Assembly: GCA_033439255.1 (NCBI GenBank)
Contig: CM065879.1
Span: 4,098,501 to 4,162,500 of the forward strand
Reading direction: 5' to 3'
Source of the DNA: Hericium rajendrae
Lineage: Eukaryota > Basidiomycota > Agaricomycetes > Russulales > Hericiaceae
Length of the DNA: 64,000 bases
Shown here: in pieces, positions 10,523 to 20,634 of the stretch
Layout of the letters: the number at the start of each line of letters is the position of its first letter
How positions within the stretch are numbered: position 1 is the stretch's first letter
Translations under genes and position numbers: made by a program
Notes under the pieces: generated by a model
Seen by the model: the letters and a program-made list of their open reading frames with translations, nothing else
What the model was told of the DNA's origin: nothing
Databases searched by the model: none

Positions 10523-13015
10523 GTATGTGTTCTTCCTACTCTGCTGCCCGTCTCGTTCTAATCTTGCACGCAGAGACCACTCCGATGGCGGCTCGAGCTG
10601 CAGCGCAATACTGAGACCCCATGTCCCTGCACCTCCCAGTGGATCTCGGCGATCCCCAGCTGCTCGCACTGTCGTCCCCGCTCTCATTGGAGTCGGGCTC
10701 GCAGTGAGCAGCGAGTGGATCGCCGACATCGCACGGGAAGGCGCTTAGACGGACTGGCGTGGATGGCATGACTGCGTGCATCGCGATGGATGACAGGCAT
10801 TTTCTGGTGCTCAACGCTGGCGGCCTCAGAACGATCAGTTTTCTTTTCGTGAGTTCTGCATCGACAGCCTCGATTCCCAAGTGCTCACCTTACATCCTAG
10901 TACGATCGACGGGCTGTCTCGACAGTACCGGCATCCTGGAGACATCCTTCGCCATTCGGAGGCATCTTTGACATAAGAACTACAGGGCTTCGGCCCCGCG
11001 GCGAGCAACGGGCCCGCCACTAGGACGGCAATCGCGTCCCGTCCTCGGCGCTGGGGCCTTTATTGACGGACGGACTACGGCGCCTGCAGGTCAACAATGT
11101 GCTGGGAGAGGTCGGGCTTCGCTCGTTCTCGCTGTCGTCGCCACAGAGACGTTCCTGGTTCTCCATCAGTGATTGGAGGTCGCAGGATACTTACCTTAAC
11201 GGTATGCAGGCCGTTGTTTTGGGGTGCCGGATTCCGGCGTTTCGCACCCACAACGAGCGAGAAGGTCATTAGACCAATCGCCCACTAGCGCTGACGGTAC
11301 GTCTACGAGCCGGGCGCAAACGACATACGTCGCTGGCGTGTGATGGGCATATCCGCGTGGCAATGAGACATTCTGCATAGGACGGGAAGGGCATCGGTAA
11401 GTACTTCATAACGAGATTGGTCAAGCGAAAACGGCACTCACACGACTCACACCCAGGAAACGACTTTTTCGTCGCCTTTTCCAAGATTCTATGGCCCGCG
11501 CCGAGCGACCTCCGCCTCCATAGGGCACGCTTTCGTAGTCAGCGTCGACGGGACTCCGTCGACGCTGACGGGGCACGCGCTGTAGCCGAGCGAAGTCCGA
11601 TCCTACACGCAGACTGGTTTCCTTCGTCGTGCGGATGTTCTGCGCGGTCTGCGGTGTGTTCCGGTAAATCTTTCTCAAGCCATACTAGCTGAGTCGAAAC
11701 AGTACTCACCTGGCCTTCGGAATCGTCCATTCGCGTCAGTTGGGACAAGAATCCAAGGCTTCGCGGCCAGCGGAGGGCGCGTCAAAAGGCTGATATCTCG
11801 TCAGCCTCGACGGGGCACCATCGACACTGATTTCGAGTGCGCGCCATGCCAGAGACCACGTGCCAGTAGATCTATGGGCACTTTTTTTGCGTCTGTGAAC
11901 TATTCTGCAAGGCAAGACATGCATTCTTGTAAGTATTTCGCAGCGAAATTAGTCAAGATAATCTGGTACTCACCAAACACTTAGGATAAGCGATTCTTGT
12001 CGACTTTTCTGCAAGATTCAATGGCCCGCGCCGAGCGGCGAGCGCGCCCTTAGCACAAGTCTTCGGAGGCAGCGTCGACGGGCCTCCGTCGATGGTGACG
12101 GCGTTGGCTGGAGCCGGGCGAAGCCCGGCGCATGCCTTTCTTTTGCAACCATTTTTGATGCATGCGGGGGATCTAGCGCGGTTTCCATTGTCTCGTGGTG
12201 AGCCTTTCTACGTGATATTAGCCGAGGTAATCTAGTACTCACCAGGCCCTTAGGATAAGTGATCCTTGTCGACTTTTCCACAAGGTTCAATGGCCCGCGC
12301 CGAGCGGCGAGCGCGCCCTTAGGACAAGTCTTCGGAGGCAGCATCGACGGAGGTCCGTCGATGCTGATGGCGTTGACTGGAGCTGGGCGAAGCCCGGCGC
12401 AAGCCTTTCACTGCGTACATCCTTCATGCGTCCAAAGAGCACTTTGCGCGCGTCGTGGTGAGTTCTTCAAAGTGATATTAGCCCAATCGAGACCGCACTC
12501 ACTAGGCTTTCAGACACATTAATTTTCGCCGCCTTTCGTTCGGGATTGAACAGCGCGCGCACCGAGCGGGGAGCAGGGCCGTAGGAGAACTCTCCGTAGC
12601 CTCCGTCGATGCTGACGACGCAGGCTGGAGCCGGGCGCAGCCCGGCGTAAGCCATTCGCCCGCGGATTGATTTCACGGATTGTAATGCGATCCAGGAGCT
12701 CTGCGGTGTGTCTCAGTAAGCTCTTGAATGCGAATTTAGCTTAATCGCAATGAGACTCACCTGATCTCGTAAAAACAGGATTTTCTCGCCCAAAATCCAG
12801 AGATTTTGGCCCCGCGGCGAGCGGCGAGCTCTGCCAGAAGGTAGATCAATCGTAGTCGATGTCAGCGGGCTCCGCTGACGTCGACAACGCGACGAGCGCT
12901 GCGCGCAGCATCCGCGTTGTGTTATTCTACGTGGCTATTCGACTTCTGTGAGTGTTTCATGCGACAAATACCTTTGTACATTCACTTATTCACTCGGCTA
13001 TCGTGTAAACGGCAG
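10523..13015 (+). repeat. Tandem modules with intron-like blocks and covarying stem-loops
   Basis: Intron-like blocks with GT..AG ends are predicted at 10523-10573, 10859-10910, 11397-11456, 11664-11739, 11929-11984, 12198-12253, 12458-12513, 12716-12778 and 12948-13015. The central ones are related in sequence (GTRAG, TTAG.C, TACTCACC, CTTAG). The exon-like pieces between them (169-213 nt) share GGCCCGCGCCGAGCGGCGAG and two stem-loops. Stem 1 is GTCAGCGTCGACGG with its complement at 11538-11569, again at 12339-12366 and, altered, at 12855-12885. Stem 2 is GCCGGGC-GAA-GCCCGGC at 12113-12129, with variants at 12382-12398 and 12630-12646. Frames are interrupted by stops in most modules, so structured RNA is more likely than protein. 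An inactive repeat array remains possible. Confidence 0.55.
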
Positions 13016-13301
13016 TTTTGTTCTGGATTGCGAAGGTTCGCCAGGGACCAGGGTGTCTCTATGGACCCCCAAGTCGCAAAAATCTGTCCCTCCACCGCTC
13101 CTTCGCCACCCGAGGTTCCATCGCTCGCGCGTTGTCCTCGTATCCCCCGCCACTTTCCGCCTTTTCGCCGCGTCTCGCATAGCGCTCGTTAGTGAGAATG
13201 CGGTGGGCTACGCGAGGACACGTTCTGGCGTCTGAGCGCCGCCTCGTGGTGGTGCTGCAGACTTTCTGCGGCTGCTTCGAGTCGCGCGGGACGCCGGAGG
13301 A

Positions 13302-15407
13302 CGTCATCGTCAAGTTTGACGCTTGCCGTTGGTGTTCTGTCGATAGGTGAGTACGCAGCGAATACCTAAAGCATGCGCGAACTGACCTCTTTGGACAGAT
13401 ATGCTCTCGGCGTCCACATCCCGGCTCCCCGCGCACTCGTCCTCGACCGTCACCTTCACGCTTCTCCGGCTTCCGGAGCGCGATGACGGAGGGCGTCATC
13501 GTCAAGTACGGCGCTCGTCGCCGCGTGTTCCGCCGCCGCTCCGACTCCTTCGCGCCGGACGCCTTCCTGTCGCGTCCTCCCGGTGCGCCGTGAATGGGAC
13601 AGCCGAAACCTGCGCCTGTCGCCAAGAAGCCTACGACCCCTCCACCTCCAGCACGCGCACGAAGGCGGCGGTTCGGCGGCCATCGCAGTCGGTACCTGTC
13701 ATTCGCCGCAACGACGATGAGAATATCAGTCGACCGAAGCGCGAAATTCATCCCCCTCCTCCTGAAGATCTTCCGTAGGCAGATGCGCCGAAGACGGGGG
13801 TCGGAAGAAGGATATCTTGAGCGAGCAGCTTCGTTTCTGCGGCAAGATCTTGGATCAGCTCGGGAGGAAACAACACCAGAACATCGTGCTGCCTGTTGAC
13901 CGGATGAAGCTTCAGATTCCTGACTATCCCAGGATCATCAAGCGAGCCATGGATCTGTCGACGATTCGCAGAAAGCTCGAGAACGGCGAATATCCGAACC
14001 CGGACCGCTTCCGCGACGACTTCAAGCTCATCATCTCCAACTGCTTCACATACAATGCGCTGCTGGTGAAGCAAGCCGTCATCTTTTCGGATGCGTCGTC
14101 GCCTCGCGTGGTCAACGTCCGGTCCGCTGCGCTGCATCGCGAGGACGAGGAGCGCCCGGAAATCGTCTTCGCGGCTCTCGACCGCAGTCCCGCCTTTCGC
14201 GCTGCACGCTATCCGGGATTGCGCGCAGCGTCACCGATGGCGCGTTCTCGACGCGCCCTCCCGAAGTTGCTAGCTGCGGCTCGTACTGGTCCGTATCGCC
14301 GACAGCGCGGCCTCGTCCTGGTCCCCGTCGCGTCGCGTCTCCGGTGCCCGTAGCGCCAGGACGAGGGCGTCATCGTCAAGTTCGACGACGTTCAGGCCGT
14401 CGTGCCTCTTCGGAAGGACGTCATCGTCAAGTTACGGGACGTGCGGGCCCTGTGCGCTCGGTGAGTCTCCTGTTCGTTCGGATTTGAGGCTATCTACTCA
14501 CCTCGCGCCTTTCGCGTCCAGTCGCAACTCCAACCTGACTGCCGTTGGCCTCTCGCCCATCGCCGTTGTCCCGCCTCGCCGACGGGCGTCATCGTCAAGT
14601 TACAGGGTATGCGGGCGGGCTGTGTGCTCCTGGTGAGTAATGTGCGCGTTCGGATTCGGAGATAGCGACTTACTGAACTGCAGGTACGCGTCGTTGACTC
14701 CGGCACTCGGTGGTGCGCGCCATGCCGCGTTCGGCTGATGTCTTCCGCTGCCGACATCCCGCGCCTGGCTTCCTTCCGCCTGGCGCATCGGCGGCGCGTC
14801 ATCGTCAAGTTACGGCGCTGCGAATTGCGCGTCCCTGGTGAGTACGGTGCGCTGTGCCAAGTCGGAGATAAGTACTCACTGATTTGCAATCTTCAGATGC
14901 GAGGCGGCGCGTCGATATTTGCTCCGTTCGGGATGACGTCGGGGGACGGAGTCAGTGGTGGTACGCGTGTCCGGCCGTCACAATCCCCTGCCGCCCGTCC
15001 CGCGACCGCCGATCGTGAAGTTGGGGAGCATGAACGCGTTGATCCGCGCGTGTTCGCGTCGACGGCAGGGGCGTCATCGTCAAGTTATGGCGGTGGGATC
15101 GGGGCGGACTGTATGCACTCGGTGAGTGTCCTGCTCGTTCGACTTCGGAGCTATCTACTCACGGATGTGCAGGACGCGGACGCGGCGTGAGTGGATTTCT
15201 GCGCGCGTGGATGGCCGTCGCAATCCCGCGCCCGACTGTCCCGCCTGCCTCGGAACCGCCGATCGTCAGGCTCGGGATTGTGGGTGCGTTGATTCCCGTG
15301 TGTTCGCATTGACGGCAGGGGCGTCATCATCAAGTTACGGCGCTGGGATTGCTCGGTGAGTCTGCTGCTCGTTCGAATTCAGAGCTATGGACTCACGGAC
15401 GTGCAGA
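13302..15407 (+). repeat. Array of modules carrying CGTCATCGTCAAGTT
   Basis: The motif or close variants start at 13302, 13494, 14369, 14419, 14587, 14797, 15072 and 15322. Most are followed within about 50 bases by an intron-like block: GTGAGT, then GTTCG-rich text, then GAG.TAT.TACTCAC, then CAG, 50-63 nt long (13348-13400, about 14461-14521, 14634-14684, 14838-14896, 15121-15171, 15356-15407). Exon-like parts share CAATCCC..CCCGACTGTCCCGCC. The motif could encode G-V-I-V-K, but the surrounding frames are not conserved. A BDF1 fragment lies between the second and third copies. The module is related in design, not in exon sequence, to the array at 10.5-13.0 kb. Confidence 0.6.
13590..14075 (+). 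pseudogene. BDF1/BET bromodomain fragment
   Basis: The linker and second bromodomain of a fungal BET protein can be read across frames. One frame gives VPVIRRNDDENISRPKREIH and PPPPEDLP; a later frame gives LSEQLRFCGKIL, RKQHQ, IPDYPRIIKRAMDLSTIRRK, NGEYP and DDFKLIISNCFTYN. BET proteins bind acetylated histones, and IPDYP..IK.PMDLSTI with NCF.YN marks the ZA loop and the acetyl-lysine-binding Asn. A stop (TAG near 13776, where the family has Tyr) and a frame change separate the parts, and the domain ends abruptly after CFTYN at about 14075. This is a captured or duplicated piece of a host gene. The complete BDF1 gene is not in this window. Confidence 0.75.
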
Positions 15408-16081
15408 AGGCAGATGCGGCGTGCTGCACAGTGGGGAAGGTGTCGGAACCCGTAGCGCGGCTTGCGTCAGTCGATTTCTGGGCGGCATGGAAGGGCGCCG
15501 GGGGAGCTCGTCGTGGGGCCTTGGTGCGTCCGGCCGCCGTTATTGTGCGCCCGACCCGTTCCGGAAGGAGTCGACGGTGCCCTCCCGCGCAGCCTTGACG
15601 CGCGCATCCAATCCCGCGCCCGACTGTCCTGCCCGCCTCGCGACCGCTGGTCGAAAAGTTCGGGATCGTGGCGATGGGACTGACATCGGCCGTTGCGTGC
15701 TCGGAAGTCGATTTCTGGGTCGTCCAGAAGGTCGTCGGGGGTGAGAGATTCTGAGCCCGTGTCGCGTCGCCGCACCTTGCGAATCGCAGATTTTCCGAGA
15801 ACTAGAGGCAACGGGGAAGGGCGGTGTGTCGGAGAGCTGAAAACGGCGCGAAAAAGAGCGGGGAAAGAAGTCAGCATGAGCGCAAGTCGCAGTCCGAACG
15901 ACCCAAGCGAAAAGCGAGCGCACTGAGTGAGAACTGAACGCACGGGACTGGGAGGGAGTGGCGTCCAAGGGCGGTGTTTGTAGAAAGTAGAATATACGAT
16001 AAGTCTCAACATTGCCCTCGGTGTGTTCGAACGACACCGCGAGCGAGACTTTGGCGGGAGAGCGGCGGAGCAAAAAAGTAG
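15408..16081. other. Non-genic stretch upstream of the second kinase copy
   Basis: Long GC-rich frames occur on the minus strand but show no motif and no splice structure. The sequence shared with the first kinase copy begins at ATTCGATCGGTCCA (16082, matching 3452), with about 65 bp fewer than the first copy before the start codon. Confidence 0.5.
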
Positions 16082-16469
16082 ATTCGATCGGTCCAATCAG
16101 GGCCATGCATGTACAGCAGTGCTAAGCGAGGAAGGAAAAAACCTGAGCAGGTGAGCGGCTAGATCCGCAGGGCACTGAGCGAGCAAACAAAGACAGCTTC
16201 ACCAGCTCTCGTTGCCACCGCCGTTGCCGTTGTCACCGTCGTCGACGTCGACAGCGCGTCCTTCCCTCGCACCCGACGCCGCCCAAAACGGCATCACAGC
16301 GCACGGCATCAGGGCGTATTGTTCAGCTTGAAACCATCGACCCATCACGCCGTCATTTCCCATTTCGGCCCGCCTCACTCCCACATCCACCTCCCTTCCC
16401 CCAGTATAGCACTGCTGCCCAGCATACCGCCGCCCCGTCGCTAGGCTTCGTGCACTGACCGCGCCGGCC

Positions 16470-19379
16470 ATGTCCTACAGCAACCAGCTCTCCGCGACGG
16501 CGCTCACGCCCTCGCGACCCGCGCCCCAGGCGCCCATGCGAACGAACTCGACCAGTACCGCTTCACCCGCCTTCCTCTCGCCCTCGGCCGGCTCGTCCTA
16601 CGCCACGTCCTACTCTGGAATCGGGGCCACGCCCAACCGCGGGGCGGGCGAGGGCGCGGGCGCGGGCGGGACGGGGCGCCCGCTGCGCTCGGGCTATGTG
16701 GGCTTCAAGGAGGATGCGTTCGCGAGCTGGATATGGAGGGAGAAGTTCCTGACGCTCACCGAGCAGGCGCTGGAGATACATAAGAACGAGGTGGGTGCTC
16801 GTTTGCTGCTGTTTACGCTTCGGGATGGGGGCGTCGGCGCTGTGAACCCGATGGTGCGCGGGTTTGAGCTACGCCCTCATCGATCGACTCCTTGACCATG
16901 GCCGTTGAACATCCTTGCCAGGGCACACCCGTACAAAATATCATCCGGCTAGGCGACCTCTCCAACATAGAACGTACAGACCTCAAACCATATTGTCTCC
17001 TTCTCGAGACGAAAGACAAGCGATATTACCTTGCGATGAAAGGCGACGAGGAGCTGTACGGCTGGCAAGACGATATCTACTCGCGTAGCCCGCTGAGCGG
17101 CGTGAGCAATCCCACAAACTTCGTGCACAAGGTGCACGTCGGCTTCGATCCCTTATCCGGAGCGTTTACGGTTCGTCTCTTAGGTCTATCCTGTCCGTTG
17201 GAAACTCACGTTGTATCTGTAACACCCAGGGTATGCCCGACCAGTGGTCAAAACTGCTCACGAAATCAGCCATCACGCGCGAGGACTACCAGCGCGACCC
17301 GCAGGCCGTGCTCGATGTCCTCGAATTCTACACGGACCACCAGAAGCGCGAGATGGAGGAGATGGGGCTGTCGCACTCGACACGGATAGGTGACAAGGGA
17401 AGCGGCACTTCCACCCGTCAGTTCTCCCTTTCCCTCCTCTCGCCCTCTCTAACCAACGTGTCACTTCCAGCGCGCTTCAACGCCGGCACGGGTCTCGCAG
17501 GTGCAGGCGGCATGTCCAAAATCTCGCCGCTCGGCCCCGCCGACGCACGTGCAGCAGGCCAGAATGGCGAGCCCAATCTCGCCGCGTCCGCGCGGAGCGC
17601 AGCGGACTACGTCAATGGTGCCTCCCCTTCCTACCCCTCTGTGACTCTGCGATCTAACGGGCATATATTGACAGGTTCAGCCTCAAGCGCGTCGCTCCCG
17701 AGCCTGACGCCCTCGCGCGCCGCGCCGCCACGCCCGCTACTTACCGGCACGCGGCCCGCGCCGGGCCAGCCCAAGCCGCCGTTGCCTGATCACACTCCGT
17801 CGTCCGCAGACCTCCGTGCGCGAGCGCGCGCAGCTGGTCCTGGCAGCGATGGCGCGGTGAAGCCGCCGCCGGAGAAGATGCCCCCGCGCGCGGACTCGCT
17901 CTCGCCGGCGCAGCGCGAGCGCGAGCAGCGGGAACGCGAGCGGGAAGAGCGGGATCGAAGGGATCGTGAGAGGGAGCGCGAACGGGATCGTGAGAGGGAG
18001 CAGCGCGATCGGGAGCGCGAGCGGGAGAGGGAGCAGCGGGGAGCGATCGGAGCGGGAAGAGCGGCCCCCGGCCAAGTCTGCGCCGACGAGCGCGAACGCG
18101 CCGGGCGCGGCTGGCGCGACGGCGGGCCCGCCGCCGGTGAAGCCGCTGCAGCCGAAGAAGGCGCCTGCGCCTGCGGCGGACGACAGTGTCGCGGCGGCGG
18201 CGGCGGCGCTGGAGAAGCCGAAGCCGAAGGAGGTCGAGAAGCGGATCAGCACGATGACGGAGGTGCAGATTATGGAGAAGCTGCGGAGCGTCGTCACGCC
18301 GGAAGACCCGAAGCTGATTTACAGCAAGATCAAGAAGATCGGGCAGGGGTGAGTGTGTTTGGTGTGTTCGGGTGGTATGTGGGCTGATTGGGTTGGGTTC
18401 TAGCGCGTCGGGCCATGTGTATGTCGCGAAGACGTTGGCGACGGGCAAGAAGGTCGCGATCAAGGAGATGGACCTGGCGAACCAGCCGCGGAAGGAGCTT
18501 ATTGTGAATGAGATCCTCGTTATGAAGGAGTCGCACCACCCGAATATCGTGAACTTCCTCAACTCGTATCTCGTCAAGAGCAATGAGCTCTGGGTCGTCA
18601 TGGAGTTCATGGAGGGCGGCGCCCTCACGGATATCATAGAGAACAACACATTAGAGGAGGATCAGATCGCTTGCATTTCGAATGAGGTGCGTCGGCTCGC
18701 GCTATGTTCGTCTCGCCGGTTGTGCTTATACCGTCGGCGCAGACGTGCAAAGGCCTGGGACATTTACATAGCCAGCACATCATCCACCGTGATATCAAAT
18801 CTGATAACGTTCTTCTCGACGCGCAAGGTCGCGTCAAGATCAGTGCGTCTAGTCCAACCTTACTTCCATTTTCGTGTCGCTGACCGCCTTACCACGTCCA
18901 GCCGATTTCGGTTTTTGCGCAAAGCTCTCTGACCAGAAGTCGAAGCGCGCGACCATGGTGGGCACGCCGTACTGGATGGCGCCGGAGGTCGTCAAGCAGA
19001 AGGAGTACGGCGCGAAGGTCGACATCTGGTCGCTGGGCATCATGGCGATCGAGATGATCGAGCAGGAGCCGCCGTATCTCGATGAAGAGCCGTTAAAGGC
19101 GTTGTACCTCATCGCGACGAATGGAACGCCGACGCTGAAGAAGCCCGAGGCGTTGTCGAAGGAATTGAAGGCGTTTTTGAGCGTGTGTCTCTGTGTGGAC
19201 GTGAAGAGCAGAGCGACGGCGGATGAGCTGCTTGAGGTATGTCATTGCCAGCGCCTTCTTGCTTGAAAAGATTGATGCTGACTCTGTTATGATGTCAGCA
19301 CGACTTCTTGAAGAAGACGTGCGCATTGTCTGGTCTGGCCCCGCTGCTTCGCTTCCGGACACAGAAGCAAGGCTCATGA
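16470..19379 (+). CDS. CLA4: CLA4-type PAK kinase (PH, CRIB, complete kinase domain)
   Basis: Nine exons are predicted: 16470-16790, 16922-17170, 17230-17389, 17471-17617, 17675-18348, 18404-18686, 18743-18842, 18902-19236, 19299-19379. All junctions keep frame except within exon 5, where a run of four Gs at 18038-18041 (three fit the frame) adds one base in the Arg-Glu tract. Discounting it, the protein is about 782 residues: PH domain, CRIB ([14 protein letters not shown]), charged linker, then kinase with [42 protein letters not shown], and ending HDFLKKTC...QKQGS. All catalytic motifs are present. Cla4 kinases are Cdc42 effectors in polarity, septins and cytokinesis. The extra G may be a real lesion or a sequence error. 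Length and domain order are normal for the family. Confidence 0.88.
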
Positions 19380-20150
19380 GCACATCGCCGATATCTAGCA
19401 TATCACCGCGGACCAACTGTAACAATATGAATGACCGAACGAATGATACGATCTACCCCGCCCATATCCCGCGCCGCTCTGCCGCACGCTCCTTGGATAG
19501 AGCCGCCCGCCGACCCTCTGTACTACATTTCCAACCCACCCTGCTTTCGTTCCGCACGATACGTAAAGTATTCCCCGCCTCGGCTATTCATTTCATATAT
19601 ATCTCGCTGTTCGATTCTGCGTTTCTCTGTTCCGTACGTGCCGTGCGCTTGTGTTCTTATTTCCGTTAGTTCTGTCTGTCATAACCATCATGCCTGGCCG
19701 GTTGCCGCCTGGATTTCCAATGTTCATTAGCACCAATTTATCTTATGTCCATGACGGATGCGAAATGAGTCTGGTTAGCATGCTATCTGCAAATGGAGGC
19801 CATCTCACTTTGTGGGCAGATATAACAGAAACAAATGAGCAGTAGCCTATGGAATTAAATGAAGCTTTGTTTGGATCTTATTATAATGTTACAAGGACTT
19901 CACAAATATTGTAAAGAAATATAAGCTACATTTATAGTAAAGAAACAGCCAAGATGGATACAAATTGGAATGAAGGTCAATGATTTCTGATGCATCAAGT
20001 ATTTAGTGAGATCACATGTTATATAGAGGCACTTACTTATCATTTGGCTTAGCTCAAAAGTCTTCCATGTGGAAATCTTATGATCTAGTAAGAAGTCTGA
20101 CATTAAAAAAAAGTAAGTTAGATATAATTCCAAAGTAAAGCTAGTAAACA
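19380..20150. other. 3' flank of kinase; AT-rich stretch
   Basis: After the kinase stop the sequence becomes AT-rich from about 19730. On the minus strand, 19900-20150 shows exon/intron-like spacing (donors GTGAGT near 20157 and GTAAGT near 20037), possibly belonging to the small gene starting at 20634. Frames could not be joined with confidence. Confidence 0.4.
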
Positions 20151-20280
20151 CTCACTATGGCCTCAGGTTGAGTTCTGTCTGCTCTGCCTCTGAGAGGCCA
20201 TCTGTCTCTGGAAATTCTGACAACTAAATCAAAAGTCAACATGATGGATATACCATCACAATGAGAATCAAACACAAGTC

Positions 20281-20634
20281 TTACCATGCCTGGATTTGCT
20301 GTGTTCTGGCCTGCATCTCTGCCAGCTGGTCCATCACCTCCTCATGTGTCTGCATGGACTGCATGTGGATCTGTTGCATCTTCTGCTTCATCTGCTCAAC
20401 TTGCTGCTGCATCTGCTGTATCATTGGTTGCATCGAGTCCTGTATGTTTAGCTGCAACTGCTGCAACTGCTGCTGCACCTGCTCAACGAGATGTGGTCGC
20501 AATTCCTGCATAAATTGCTCAGATAGTAATTGCTGCAGCCGCGGCTGCAGGTGAAAGGCAAGCTGGCTGGCAAGCTGGTTGACATTCTGGTCCGACAACC
20601 AATTTGGCAAGGCTGGTTGCTCTGCTCCAGCCAT
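20281..20634 (-). CDS. Gln-rich coiled-coil protein, uncharacterised
   Basis: The reading starts at ATG 20632-20634 with MAGAEQPALPNWLSDQNVNQ and continues LASQLAFHLQPRLQQLL into a long Gln/Met-rich helix with heptad-like spacing, ending ARTQQIQAW at a TAA that overlaps a possible donor (GGTAAGAC). Coiled-coil formation is very likely. Further exons toward 19900 are possible because GT..AG spacing recurs in the AT-rich DNA downstream. A similar layout (short W-L-containing start, then a coil) is common in uncharacterised mushroom proteins. Function unknown. Confidence 0.4.
   Translation of the reverse strand: MAGAEQPALPNWLSDQNVNQLASQLAFHLQPRLQQLLSEQFMQELRPHLVEQVQQQLQQLQLNIQDSMQPMIQQMQQQVEQMKQKMQQIHMQSMQTHEEVMDQLAEMQARTQQIQAW

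Noticed and set aside
13401-13778. Independent gene of 125 codons
   Set aside because: Its end (RPKREIHPPPPEDLP) is the linker of the BDF1 fragment and the rest is module sequence.
20286-20554. Cys-rich plus-strand frames over 20261-20554
   Set aside because: They are antisense of the Gln-rich coiled-coil frame: CTG/CAG codons read as Cys/Leu in the other phases.
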